DNA from: Nelumbo lutea
Lineage: Eukaryota; Streptophyta; Magnoliopsida; Proteales; Nelumbonaceae
Direction: 5' to 3'
NCBI GenBank assembly: GCA_022828595.1
Contig: JAKGHH010000003.1
Span: 19,468,934-19,532,933 of the forward strand
DNA length: 64,000 nucleotides
Part shown: positions 45,871 through 55,246 of the stretch, piece by piece
How positions within the stretch are numbered: position 1 is the first letter of the stretch
Layout: the number at the start of each line of letters is the position of its first letter
The notes under the pieces: model-generated
Database searches by the model: none
Told to the model about the DNA's origin: nothing
The model's input: only the letters and a program-made list of their open reading frames with translations
Made by a program: the position numbers and the translations under genes

Positions 45871-47841
45871 TTACATGCCCGGAGCCACTTCTTCACCATC
45901 GGAAGGCACTTCAACAACACCCGAAGGCCCTGCCTCTACTTCAGAGTCCGGCTCGCCATCGGCAGCATTGGCCATCTCCTGAGTTATGCGCGAAGTGGTT
46001 ATGGCACTTACATCGAGGTCGGGGTATGTATTCTGGATCATCCACCGGCTCAACTTGAACCCCCTCCTGTAAGAGTCCACCATCAGATCGTCAAAACGCG
46101 GGGAGGCAATGTAGTCTTCAACTGCCTTCTTTTTGGCGTCTTCAATGCCTTGGGAGAAAATCTGTGTTCTCTCCCTAATGTCCTCCTGAAGATACTCGAC
46201 TTGATGCTGCAAATCCAACTTCAAATCCGCCATGTGCTTGACAACTACCCCCATGGCCTCGGCGTCACGCTGAGACCTCGCCGGTCTGGCCATCGCGACG
46301 TGAGCAGCCTTTTCAGCAGCGTAAGCAGCCACCTCAGCAGCCCGGGTATTTGCCTCTGCAGCATGGAAGGCTTCTTCAGCAGCATGAGCAGCAGCCTTAG
46401 CAGCTCGCGCCTGTCGCGAGCTCCTCTCCACTTGGGCAGCCAAGGCATGAATTGAAGAATTCACCTACCAAAAGAAACAAGTGAACAAATAACAGCAGAA
46501 GCAACAATAAAAATGGAAGACGGAATCTCACTTACCACCATGGCATGTGTTACGGCGCGGCAAGCGACCTGATTCAAGGGAAGATCGGTCCACGCCGCGA
46601 CCTCCTCAGGGAAAGTAGCATCCCTATTCTTTTGAAGAGCGTAGTTCGGCATCAACACGCTCCTAAACTCCCCTTGAGCTCCCGAGCCTGAGGGCCCAGC
46701 CCGTGTATGAGCAGACCCGGAGTGAGGAGCACTTGAGTACGCAGGAGCGCCCGTATGAGTGGTTTCAGCGAAAGGCGCCCCGGCAGTCTCGTGCACCGGT
46801 GGAGTCACTTCGGGCTCCCTGGGCAGATCCTCTGTCGTATGGTCTGGGGCTTGGGGCTCCCCATCCAGGGGCAGCTCGTTACGAGTTCGCTTGGCGACCC
46901 GCTTCCTCCTCTTCATACCTTGGAACAAACGCCCGCCGCGAGTTCTCTCCGCATCCATCACACCTGCAGAACGAGTTGGACATCAGAAAAAATGAAGGAA
47001 CAGAGCAAGCAAAAAACCGCATAGCCAAAAACCTACCCAAACTCAGGCCGGCTGCAAAAAGCTTAGCCTCCGTTAAGTAGTGGTGGCACTTTAAGCCTTG
47101 CCGTGCCCACTGCCGGAGACCCTTCACCGTCTCTTTATCAAGAGTTACGCCCGAGTCGGGAGCGGCCTCACCCCACCCGGTCTGAAAGGGCCAACCTTGT
47201 GCACTTCGCACGCCGAAGTAGTCCCGCTTCCACGCTGGGACCTTGTTAGGGAGATCGTGCAGAAGCTTAAAACCCTGGCGAGGAGTAAGGTAATACGCCC
47301 GTCTCCCCCCAGGAAGAGGACCCGCCTGTCTCTTGAGCATCAAGATAGAGGAGAATATCTCTAAGTCCAAGGGGAAATTCTGCTCGCAAAAAAGGGATAT
47401 CGTCCCCACCAGGTTCCGAATAGAGTTCGGATGAAGCTGGCCAATGGTGACACCGAAGTGGTTTATGACTTCGACGAGGAGGGGGTGGAAAGGAAGTCGC
47501 AACCATGCGGCGAGCTGCTCTCGGAAAATCATGATCTCGTCGGGACCGTGTTCCCAAGGAAAGCTACCCGAAGGAATGAAATATGTGTACCCCCCAGGAA
47601 GATTGTAGGACAGAAGTATGGATTGAAGCCCCTCAGGCGTCATGGTCGAAGGACCAAACCTGTCTAGCATCCGACCTCAGCGGGAGGTAGACGCCAAACT
47701 GCTCGAAGCAACTCGGCCCACTAGTTCATAGTCTTCAAGCTCCACCTCGGGGTCACTGAGGCAGTCTGGGGACACGGCTCGGTTGGTGGAACTTACGTCG
47801 GCCCTACTCGAAAAATCGTAAAAGCTATCAAAGCTAGACAT
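45871..47841 (-). CDS. Antisense accessory gene of the Tat-like element (three exons, Transposase_28-like)
   Basis: Minus-strand gene in the 3' region of the element. Exon 1 47841-47037, exon 2 46963-46536, exon 3 46464-45871; the introns (73 and 71 bp) have GT/AG ends with good donors (GTAGGT, GTAAGT) and acceptors (CTGCAG, GGTAG), and the reading frame is kept across both (1,827 nt in all). Exon 1 encodes GGYTYFIP, PFHPLLVEVINHFGVTIGQL, NSIRNLVGTISLF and KVPAWKRDYFGV, matching the Pfam putative gypsy-type transposon family (Transposase_28). Exon 2 is polar; exon 3 is an alanine-rich coiled coil (AAKAAAHAAEEAFHAAEA) with an acidic tail. One in-frame TGA (47679-47677) interrupts exon 1 after 54 codons; translation could also begin at 47670. 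The function in such elements is unknown. Confidence 0.8.
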
Positions 47842-48020
47842 TGGGGAAAAGATAGATTCAAGAAAGTACTCACCGGAAAGTTTGAAGAACAAGGTAAAGA
47901 ACCGTGAAGACTGTACACCAGCCTTGACGTGAGCTGGAAGAGACTCAGACGCGAGTTGGAAGGTTGGACGCGAACTCGATAGACAACCGCAGAAGTGACA
48001 AACCAACCGGGGTCCCCCAC

Positions 48021-48029
48021 TATTTATAG
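48021..48029 (-). promoter_or_regulatory. TATA box of the antisense gene
   Basis: CTATAAATA on the minus strand, about 180 bases before the exon 1 start codon at 47841. This would give a leader of about 150 bases. It suggests transcription independent of the LTR. Confidence 0.6.
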
Positions 48030-48484
48030 CTACAGTAACCAAGAATCGACCGTGCAGACTGAAGACGATCCGACGGCCCACGTTCTTACCAACCGCGCAA
48101 CTCTTAAAGTCGAGACGTGATTGGCACACGTTTTTCCGAAAAAAGTGAAACGTCAGCACGTCTTTTTGAAACCGACGTCGCTTCGACACGCGTCTTTTCG
48201 AATCTGATGCGTCGCACGTCTCCCTGACAGTCGACGGCGTACGTACAGCAGTGGCATGCCTTTTTGAAATGACCCGCTGTCACGTCCCAGTGGCGCGAGT
48301 TGGTTTGAAATTTAAAACGCACGGTCACAACCACCAGCGTTCTTGAGTAAGGCACATTTCCAACCTTCTCGAAAACCGAAAAAACCCTAGTAAAAGCGTC
48401 TCATACAGTGAAGGTTTGAAGGATGGGACAAATCTACAACCACCTCGTGAAAACTCCCCGCACCATGGCAAGGCCCTCGGCGCA

Positions 48485-48500
48485 AGGAGTGGGGGGCAAT
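48485..48500 (+). other. Polypurine tract of the Tat-like element
   Basis: AAGGAGTGGGGGGCAAT directly precedes the 3' LTR TGATGAAGG. The nested element's tract (minus strand, ending at 54535) reads GGGAGTGGGGGGCTAT before TGATGAGGG, almost the same. Confidence 0.85.
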
Positions 48501-49393
48501 TGATGAAGGAAAATTTGGCCCGACCTCTTTATTATGAGACATGTGGCAGAAACGACAGCTCGGCAAAAGGGGTCAAGCCTAGGCGGGAACAAGGGCACAC
48601 TTCGCCGAACTAACCCACCTTGTAACAGCTCGGGATAGACTTCGCCCAACTGACCGCCTTGTAACAGCTCGGGATAGACTTCGCCAAACTACCACCTTGT
48701 AACAGCTCGGGGTAGACTTCGCCGAACTGCCACCTTGTAACAGCTCGGGGTAGACTTCGCCGAACTACCACCTTGTAATAGCTCGGGGTAAACTTCACCA
48801 AACTGCCACCTTGTAACAGCTCAGGACACACTTCGCCGAACTGACCCACCTTGTTACAGTTCGGGATACCTCCGAGCTCAAGACCGCCTCGCTCAGCACT
48901 TCGCATCATCTTCTAGGCACCAAAGCCAAACAAGTCGTACCATGCCTGGCACCAGGGAATTCCGTGCCCGAGGGTGCCACGCCTGACTGACTTGGGATCT
49001 GACGTTTTGGTAGCAGCACTCTAAACGGCCACCTGCCACCGCCACTGACGCCGCCATCTCCAGTTAGACGGTTAGGCAGTGACGGTTCTGTCTCAGCAGA
49101 AGGGACGAAAACCGAGTTGACAAGCGCAAGAATAATCATACCCGATCTGACAAGGGCCTCGGGACAAGTACGCGAAGCGACTATAAGAGCCCCCTGCCCC
49201 CCCGACAATGGAGGTATGCAAACTTTGCGTTATCTGGTATTACCTTGCTTTTGAAAGATTCTAACTTGAGCTTCGGAGCCTCTACACCGAGTTCCCCCCG
49301 GAGCTTTCCCATCTCTCCCGTTTCAGGATCCCTGCTACCTCGTTCGAAAGCAAGACAGCGGACAGCTAAGACCAGCCGGATCGCGCTCCATCA
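48501..49393 (+). repeat. 3' LTR of Tat-like element
   Basis: 893 bp, TG...CA, collinear with the 5' LTR, with the same seven 38-bp units and TATA box. Followed by the AGAAG duplication (49394-49398) and then by outer gypsy integrase sequence on the minus strand. Confidence 0.95.
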
Positions 49394-49398
49394 AGAAG

Positions 49399-50487
49399 GG
49401 ACACATGAAAAACTGGATGGATTTTGGATCCTTGTGGCAGGTCCAGTTTATAAGCCACAGGCTCAATTTGTTGTAGGATCGTGAATGGGCCGTAATACTT
49501 GGGTGCCAGCTTCATATTTCTCCTGAGTGCCACTGATAGATGACGATAAGGCTACAGTTTGAGGTAAACCAACTCTCCTTCCTGGAATTGTAACTCCCTG
49601 TGGCTTTTATCATAAACCCGTTTCATTCTTTGTTGGGCTTCTTGTAGTTGCAATTGCAAATCTTTCACTGCCATGTCTCTGTCAATCAAGGCCCTTTCCA
49701 CCGCTTCACTCTTGCTCGTTCCTGGTATGTAAGACATAAGAGTAGGGGGTACCCTTCCATAAACGGCCTCGTATGGGGTTTGCTTAATAGAAGAATGCCA
49801 ACTTGTATTATAACAAAACTCAGCCCATGCTAGCCATTTGCACCAAGTTTTGGGCCTTGAACCCACAAAGCATCTCAAGTACATTTCAAGGGTTCTATTA
49901 GTAGCTTCAGTCTGCCCATCTGTTGAGGGTGATAGGCAGAGTTGAAGTTGAAGTTAGTCCCTTGAAGTTGAAACAGTTGTCGCCAAAATAGGCTAGTAAA
50001 TGCAACACCTCTATCATAGGTAATAGAGAGGTAGGCATGCCATACAATTTAAAGATATTATCAAAGAAAATTTGGGCGATACCTTGGGCTGTATACGGAT
50101 GGGTGACAACTATGAAGTGTGCATACTTTGTAAGTCGGTTCACTACCCATGGAAGTTGGGTAAACCCTCTATCAAGTCCATAGAAATGTCAGCCCACATT
50201 TCTCTTGGAATTGGTAACGGTTGCAGAAACCCAACAGGTCTAATATGTTGCTCCTTGACTCTCTGGCACGTGTCGTAGCTTCGTATGAAAGCCTTGGTTT
50301 GTTGCCTCATTCCCTTCTAGTAGAATGTGGATTGTAACCTTTGGATGGTTTTCGCATACCCTTCATGTGTAGAATTACGAAGTTGGGCTAAGATATCTGC
50401 TATTAGGGGGGATTTCTCTTCTACGTAGATTGGGCCTTTAAAGAAAAGCACCCGTTCTTCACAAACTCCAAGGCCCTACAGCTTCAC
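49399..50487 (-). pseudogene. Integrase of outer gypsy element
   Basis: Minus-strand fragments in order: MNRLTKYAHFIVVTHPYTA and FFDNIFKLYGMP (core; 50143-49907), WCKWLAWAEFCYNTSWHSSI, TPYEAVYGRVPP and AVKDLQLQLQEAQQRMKRVYD with GELVYLKL (49884-49552), then GSKIHPVFHVSL up to the Tat-like insertion. The tail continues at 38893. Frame changes and stops show it is inactive. Confidence 0.85.
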
Positions 50488-51018
50488 CTACCTCCTGAAG
50501 TTGGATGAGGCGTTGTATTTGAGGGCTCTTTTGATTAGCTTCAACCCAATCAGGTACGGGCTTGGATGGAGCCATGAGATGGCATGGCCCACCTGAACTC
50601 CGTTCCCAGGATTAGCTTCAAATCTTCTTGATAGTGCATCAGCTACCCGATTTTCGGCTCCCTTCTTGTATTCTATTGTGAAGTCAAACCCCATTAATTT
50701 GTACAATCACCTCTGTTGAGCCACTGTGGTGATTTTCTGCTCCCATAAATATTTAATACTCTGTTGGTCAGACCACAGATTGAACTTTCGTCCCAGCCAA
50801 TAGTGTCGCCACTTTTGTACTGCCAACACCAATGCAAGGACTTCCTTTTCGTAGGTGGACAACAATAGGTTCTTCCCTTGTAAAGCTTGGCTGATGAAGG
50901 CGATTGGACGTTGTCTTTGCATTAACACCGCACCAACACCACTTCCCGAAGAGTCACACTCTACCACGAATGTTTGAGAAAAATCAGGTAGTGCTAGGAC
51001 TAGTGCTTTGGTCATCAT
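50488..51018 (-). pseudogene. RNase H of outer gypsy element
   Basis: ALPDFSQTFVVECDSSGSGV, GAVLMQRQRPIAFISQAL, LSTYEKEVLALVLAVQKWRH and GRKFNLWSDQQSIKYLW, then after a stop at 50707 [20 protein letters not shown]. These are the canonical Ty3/gypsy RNase H strings, with DSS acidic sites present. Confidence 0.88.
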
Positions 51019-51203
51019 AGTCTTGAGTTGCTGAAATGCAGCTTCCGACTTAGGGGTCCATGTACATGTGTGTTAAAGGGGCTGCAATCTTCCCAAAAAT
51101 CCACGCATGGATTTAAGTGAGTTGGGCCTAGCCCATTCCTTCATAGCAGCAGCTTTGTCTGGACCTACAGCCACCCCTTTCTGGCGAATGATGTGGCAAG
51201 GTA

Positions 51204-51831
51204 TTAGACTTCAGTTTGTCCAAACTGGCACTTCTCTTCCTTCACATGTAATTGGTGGATCCGTAAGGTATTGACCACAGTGGTCAAATGCTGCAAGTGT
51301 AGTTCCCAAGATGTGCTGTACACTAATATATCATCGAAAAATACTAGCACAGACTTCCTTAAATAATTTTTAAACACATCATTCATCAAAGGTTGGAAGG
51401 TTGATGGGGCATTTGTAAGCCCAAATGGCATTACGAGAAATTTGTAATGCCCATGGTGGGTCCTAAAAGTTGTCTTGGCCACGTCAAAGGCACGCACCCG
51501 GATTTGGTGGTAACCAAACCTCAAATCCAACTAAGTAACTAGCACCATGAAGTTCATCAAGTAACCCATCAATTGTGATTTGGTTGAGTGCACGATAATC
51601 CACACACATGCGCCACGTTCCATCTTGCTTCTTGACCAAGATCACTGGTGAAGAGTACGGATTGCAACCAAGTTGGATCATGCCAGATGCTAATAATTCT
51701 AAGACAATGCGCTCAATTTCTGCCTTTTGATAGTGGGGATATCGGTATCGGCGTACACAAACAGGCCTAGATCCTGTTGTGAGAGTGATCTTGTGATCAT
51801 GGGCCCGAATAAGAGGAAGCTCACTGAACAC
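51204..51831 (-). pseudogene. Reverse transcriptase of outer gypsy element
   Basis: FSELPLIRAHDHKI, SSPVILVKKQDGTWRMCVDY and RALNQITIDGLLDELHGASY (51831-51484), with a deletion removing the usual KDRFPIP segment. Then in a second frame MDLRFGYHQIRV, YKFLVMPFGLTNAPSTFQ and catalytic FFDDILVYS (51530-51204). It is broken by a frameshift near 51500-51530. Confidence 0.88.
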
Positions 51832-51942
51832 ATCTTGGAATTTATGTAATACCTACTCAAGTGATGGTGAAATATCCGACGTCAAGCTAGGTGGGTTGGG
51901 TGGTGAGGAATGTAGCTGTAAGAACACTCCTGACTCCATTCT

Positions 51943-52890
51943 TCAAATAGCTGCCTCGTCTTGATTCCTGTGGGCCATAATCAAGGGCTGGACCCCGCGT
52001 AATGTGATTTCCCTTCCATCCACACAAAACTTCATCTGTAGCCTTTTAAGATTCCACCATATAGGACTAAGTGTGGCTAGCCATTGAGTGCCTAAAACCA
52101 CTTCATACCCATCCAATGGAAGCAAATAAAAATCCATTAACAGAGGCTCACCTTGCAGAACTAAGGTCACACCTGTACATTTCCCAAGAGATACCAATTT
52201 CTGTCCATTTGCAACTGAAACTTCAACCCGCCTTCTTCCACTAGGGGATAGCCCCACCCGTTCAGTGAGGTGAGGAATAAGAAATTTGTGTGTGCTGCCC
52301 GAATCAATGAGAGCCACGATCTTTTCTTCACCCAAGGTTCCATCCACTTTCATAATTCTAGGTAAAAAGGTTGTAGAAATGGCATGAAGAGAAGGTGCTT
52401 CATTGAGGTCGTCTTCTATCTCCATCTGTACATCACCATCTTCTTCCTCCCAACATCCTTCAATCACAAAGAGCCGCTTACACCGATGCCTAGGAGCAAA
52501 CTTCTCATTATAGTTGTAGCAAAGACCCTTCTGACGTCGTTCCCGAAGTTCATTGGGTGTCAACCGTCTCACCGGAAGTGTAGAAGGGGTGACTCCTGTC
52601 TTCTTCACTACTTCTGGTCGACGATTATCTATGGTTGCAGCACGACGAATCGACAAGTTTCTTGCTTCGTATAACCGAGCCAATCCTATAGCTGACAAGA
52701 TATTGGCTGGTTGAGCTACTACCACCTCAGCCCGCAAGGTCTCCTTCAATCCGCTTATGAAGCAGCTAACTTGGTGAGCAGAGGTGAGACAACTGACCCG
52801 TGTGAGTAACTTTTCGAACTGTGTTTGGTATTCCCGCACTATACCAGTTTGACGGAGTTTGGTGAGGTCTCCGAAAAAATCCTGGTATTG
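51943..52890 (-). pseudogene. Gag C-terminal part and protease of outer gypsy element
   Basis: Begins at the joint with the nested element (YQDFFGDLTKLRQTG), continuing gag from 56841. It includes VREYQTQFEKLL, CFISGLKETLRAEV, and the zinc knuckle CYNYNEKFAPRHRCK, whose second Cys is Tyr. Protease site ALIDSGSTHKFLI, then VVLGTQWLATLSPIWWNLK. The frame ends at a stop near 51943, upstream of RT. Gag would package RNA and protease would process the polyprotein. Confidence 0.85.
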
Positions 52891-52895
52891 TATAG

Positions 52896-54534
52896 TGATG
52901 TAACTGTTTTCGGCCACGTACCAATGTTTTGTGATGTAAAATTTTTTTGGCCAAGTACCTCGTTATTTGACCCGATGGTGGTGTGCCTTAGTGATGAGCT
53001 ACTTGGTGGTGAACTGCCTACTGGCAAACTGCTCGGTGGAGAATTGCCTGGGGCGAACTGCCTAGTGGCGAACTGCCTGGTGGCGAGCTCCCTGGTGGCG
53101 AACTACTTGGTGGCGAACTGCCTGGTGGCGAACTGCCTGGTGGCAAACTGCTTGGTGGTGAACTGCCTGGTGGCGAACTACCTGGTGGCAAACTGCCTAG
53201 TGGCGAACTGCCCGGTGGCGAGCTGCTCGGTGGTGAACTGCCTAGTGGCGAGCTGCTCGGTGGCGAACTGCCTAGTGGCGAGCTGCTCGGTGGCGAACTG
53301 CCTAGTGGCGAGCTGCTTGGTGACAAACTGCCTAGTGGCGAACTGCCCGGTGGCGAGCTGCTCGGTGGAAACTGCCTGGTGGCGAATTGCCTGGTGGCGA
53401 ACTGCCCGATGGCGAGCTGCTCGGTGGCGAACTACTTGGTGGCGAATTGCTCGGTGGCGAACTGCTTGGTGGCGAATTGCCTGGTGGCGAACTGCTTGGT
53501 AGCGAACTGCCTACTAGGCGGTCGGTGACTCAGAGAATGCTGGAGCTCCCTGGTGTGGCGCAATCCGACTGCCCTCAACATGAGGTGGTCTTCTTTCCTT
53601 TGTAGGCAGCGGGAGCTGAGGGACCTACGAGAACTTCATCTTTTCCTCCTCTTTGTAGGTGGCGGGAGCTGAGGGACCTGCGAGAACTCCATCTTTTCCT
53701 CCTCTTTGTAGATGGCGGGAGCTGAGGGACCTCCGAGAACTCCATCTTTTCCTCCTCTTCGTAGGCGGAGGGAGCTAAAGGACCTGCGAGAACTGAATCA
53801 AAGGTCCCGGGGGTATTTTCCCGGTGGGGGCTCTCCGACGCTTAAGTTAGCACTCTTATTGTAGAGAGCTTTGAAGATAATATGAGAGAGCTAGAGAGCA
53901 GGGTTACTTCCCTTTTTTCATCCCCCTCCCCTTTGGGAGGTGAGGTCTTTATATACCGGAGTCCTCGCGGGTTAGGTGGGTGAAAAGCCTCCAAATAGTA
54001 AGACTCGTCGCATCCTGTCAGAACCGGGGTATGGTGGTGAACTCCTCGAGGTCGTCAGGCTGGCGCTTGTGTCAGGCAGCCAGGTCGGCGCTTGGGCCGG
54101 GTTGTCAGGGGCGCAAGCTGGCTCCTGTGTCAGTCGGCAGGTCAGTGTCTACACCAGGTCGTCAAGCTGGCGCCTGTGTCAGTCGGCGGGTCAGTGTCTA
54201 GGCCAGGTTTGTCGGTGGGCGCCTTATGGGCGGCTTGGGCCGAATCATGCGCTAGGCTGGTCCAGGTCGGCCAGGTCACGCAGGCCGTAGGCCGCACGCA
54301 GCTCAAGCAGGCCGTGCGCAGTTCGCATAGGCCGCGCATGCACCGCGCAGGTCGCGTGTGCCGAGTGCAGGTCACACAGGCGCGCGTCAGGCCGCGCGTA
54401 GGTCGCACCAGGCCGGCCAGACTGGTGCCCGAGTGGGTCACCAACTTCATAAGTTTGTTGGCTGGGTGTTTTCCTAGTTGTCAGGAGGTTCCACGTGTCA
54501 CAATTTCACTAGAGGGCCAAATCTGCCCTCATCA
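52896..54534 (-). repeat. 3' LTR of the non-autonomous element
   Basis: 1,639 bp. Plus-strand order: TGATGTAACTG, ACGTACCAATGTTTTG, 15-bp array, four 53-bp units (53599-53805), TTTATATACCGG (minus-strand TATA box near 53950), GC-rich U3 with CAGGTCG-type repeats, CTGCCCTCATCA. Confidence 0.93.
52998..53514. repeat. 15-bp minisatellite, about 34 copies, in 3' LTR
   Basis: Units of CTGCCTGGTGGCGAA with GCTGCTCGGTGGCGA variants arranged partly as higher-order pairs (53216-53320). It is open in every frame; the translated GGELP, VANCL and SSPPG repeats are artefacts of the 15-bp period. Confidence 0.93.
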
Positions 54535-55246
54535 ATAGCCCCCCACTCCCGAGCTGATAGTAACTCAGCGAAGGGAGTAGATTTCTTTTGGCCCGTAAGT
54601 CGATGAGCTAGTAAGTGCTGATCCAATTACTAGTGTGGCTCGGGAGCGACTCGTAGTCTACTCTTCTTTGACTTTTGCCCGTGCCGGAGAGGCGACCGGG
54701 TCTTTAGTCGTAATGTGGTGCGTAGGCTTTGGGAGTGACTAGTGATCTACTCTTTTCTAACTTTGCCCATACCGGAGAGGCGACCGGGTCTTAAGTAGTA
54801 ATGTGGCCCGTAGGCTTGGCCTGCATCAGCTTCGTAATGCCGGTCACCTACTCCTACAAGAAGCTACTAGGGGCTCGACCTTCGGGGGCAGCACTACTAA
54901 CTTTAGGTTGCCAGCTCACACGGGAGCCTTGGAAGGCTCGACCAGTAAGGGCGCCTATGTAGTCAGTTGGCCGCCAACTCCCATGAAAGCCACGAAGAGC
55001 TCATCTTTGTAGGGGGGACCTTGCGGAGAGGACTGATGTGGCATTATCTGAATTGAAAGTAAGGTTGGTAGAGCTACTTAGTCCGTTAGCTCCCGGCATA
55101 GTCTCTGAGTTCATAAAAAATGTAAACTATAAAGTGATAGTTTCAATTTCTAAAAAGTGATGACTTAGTTTTGGCAAGATGAGAACTTAGCTTTTGTAGG
55201 ATGAGAACTTAGCTTTTTGTAGCGTGTTCCCACAGACGGCGCCAAT
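54535..55246 (-). other. Interior of the non-autonomous element
   Basis: 712 bp without a credible gene. It holds an imperfect tandem duplication of about 89 bp (54641 and 54730 starts, each with CCGGAGAGGCGACCGGGTCTT) and ends in the PBS at 55227-55244. Confidence 0.7.

Larger units (their letters stand above)
38894..49393 (+). mobile_element. Tat-like Ty3/gypsy retrotransposon with antisense gene, 10.5 kb
   Basis: Complete structure: LTRs 38894-39804 and 48501-49393, both TGATGAAGG...GCTCCATCA, flanked by an exact 5-bp duplication AGAAG (38889-38893 and 49394-49398). PBS TGGCGCCGTCTGTGGGAA at 39807-39824 and PPT GGAGTGGGGGG before 48501. Gag, protease, RT, RNase H and integrase follow in Ty3/gypsy order on the plus strand. 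A 2.8-kb 3' region holds a spliced antisense gene. A long 3' extra region with an antisense gene is known in Tat-lineage elements such as maize Grande; the lineage call rests on that, the PBS and the gag/RT wording. Several coding lesions make it non-autonomous now. Confidence 0.93.

Noticed and set aside
53018..53605. Long reading frames on both strands with GGELP, VANCL or SSPPG repeats (also at 11113-11373 and 55165-55810)
   Set aside because: They are produced by the 15-bp stop-free minisatellite inside LTRs; every frame is open, there is no non-repeat domain and the copies are non-autonomous LTRs.
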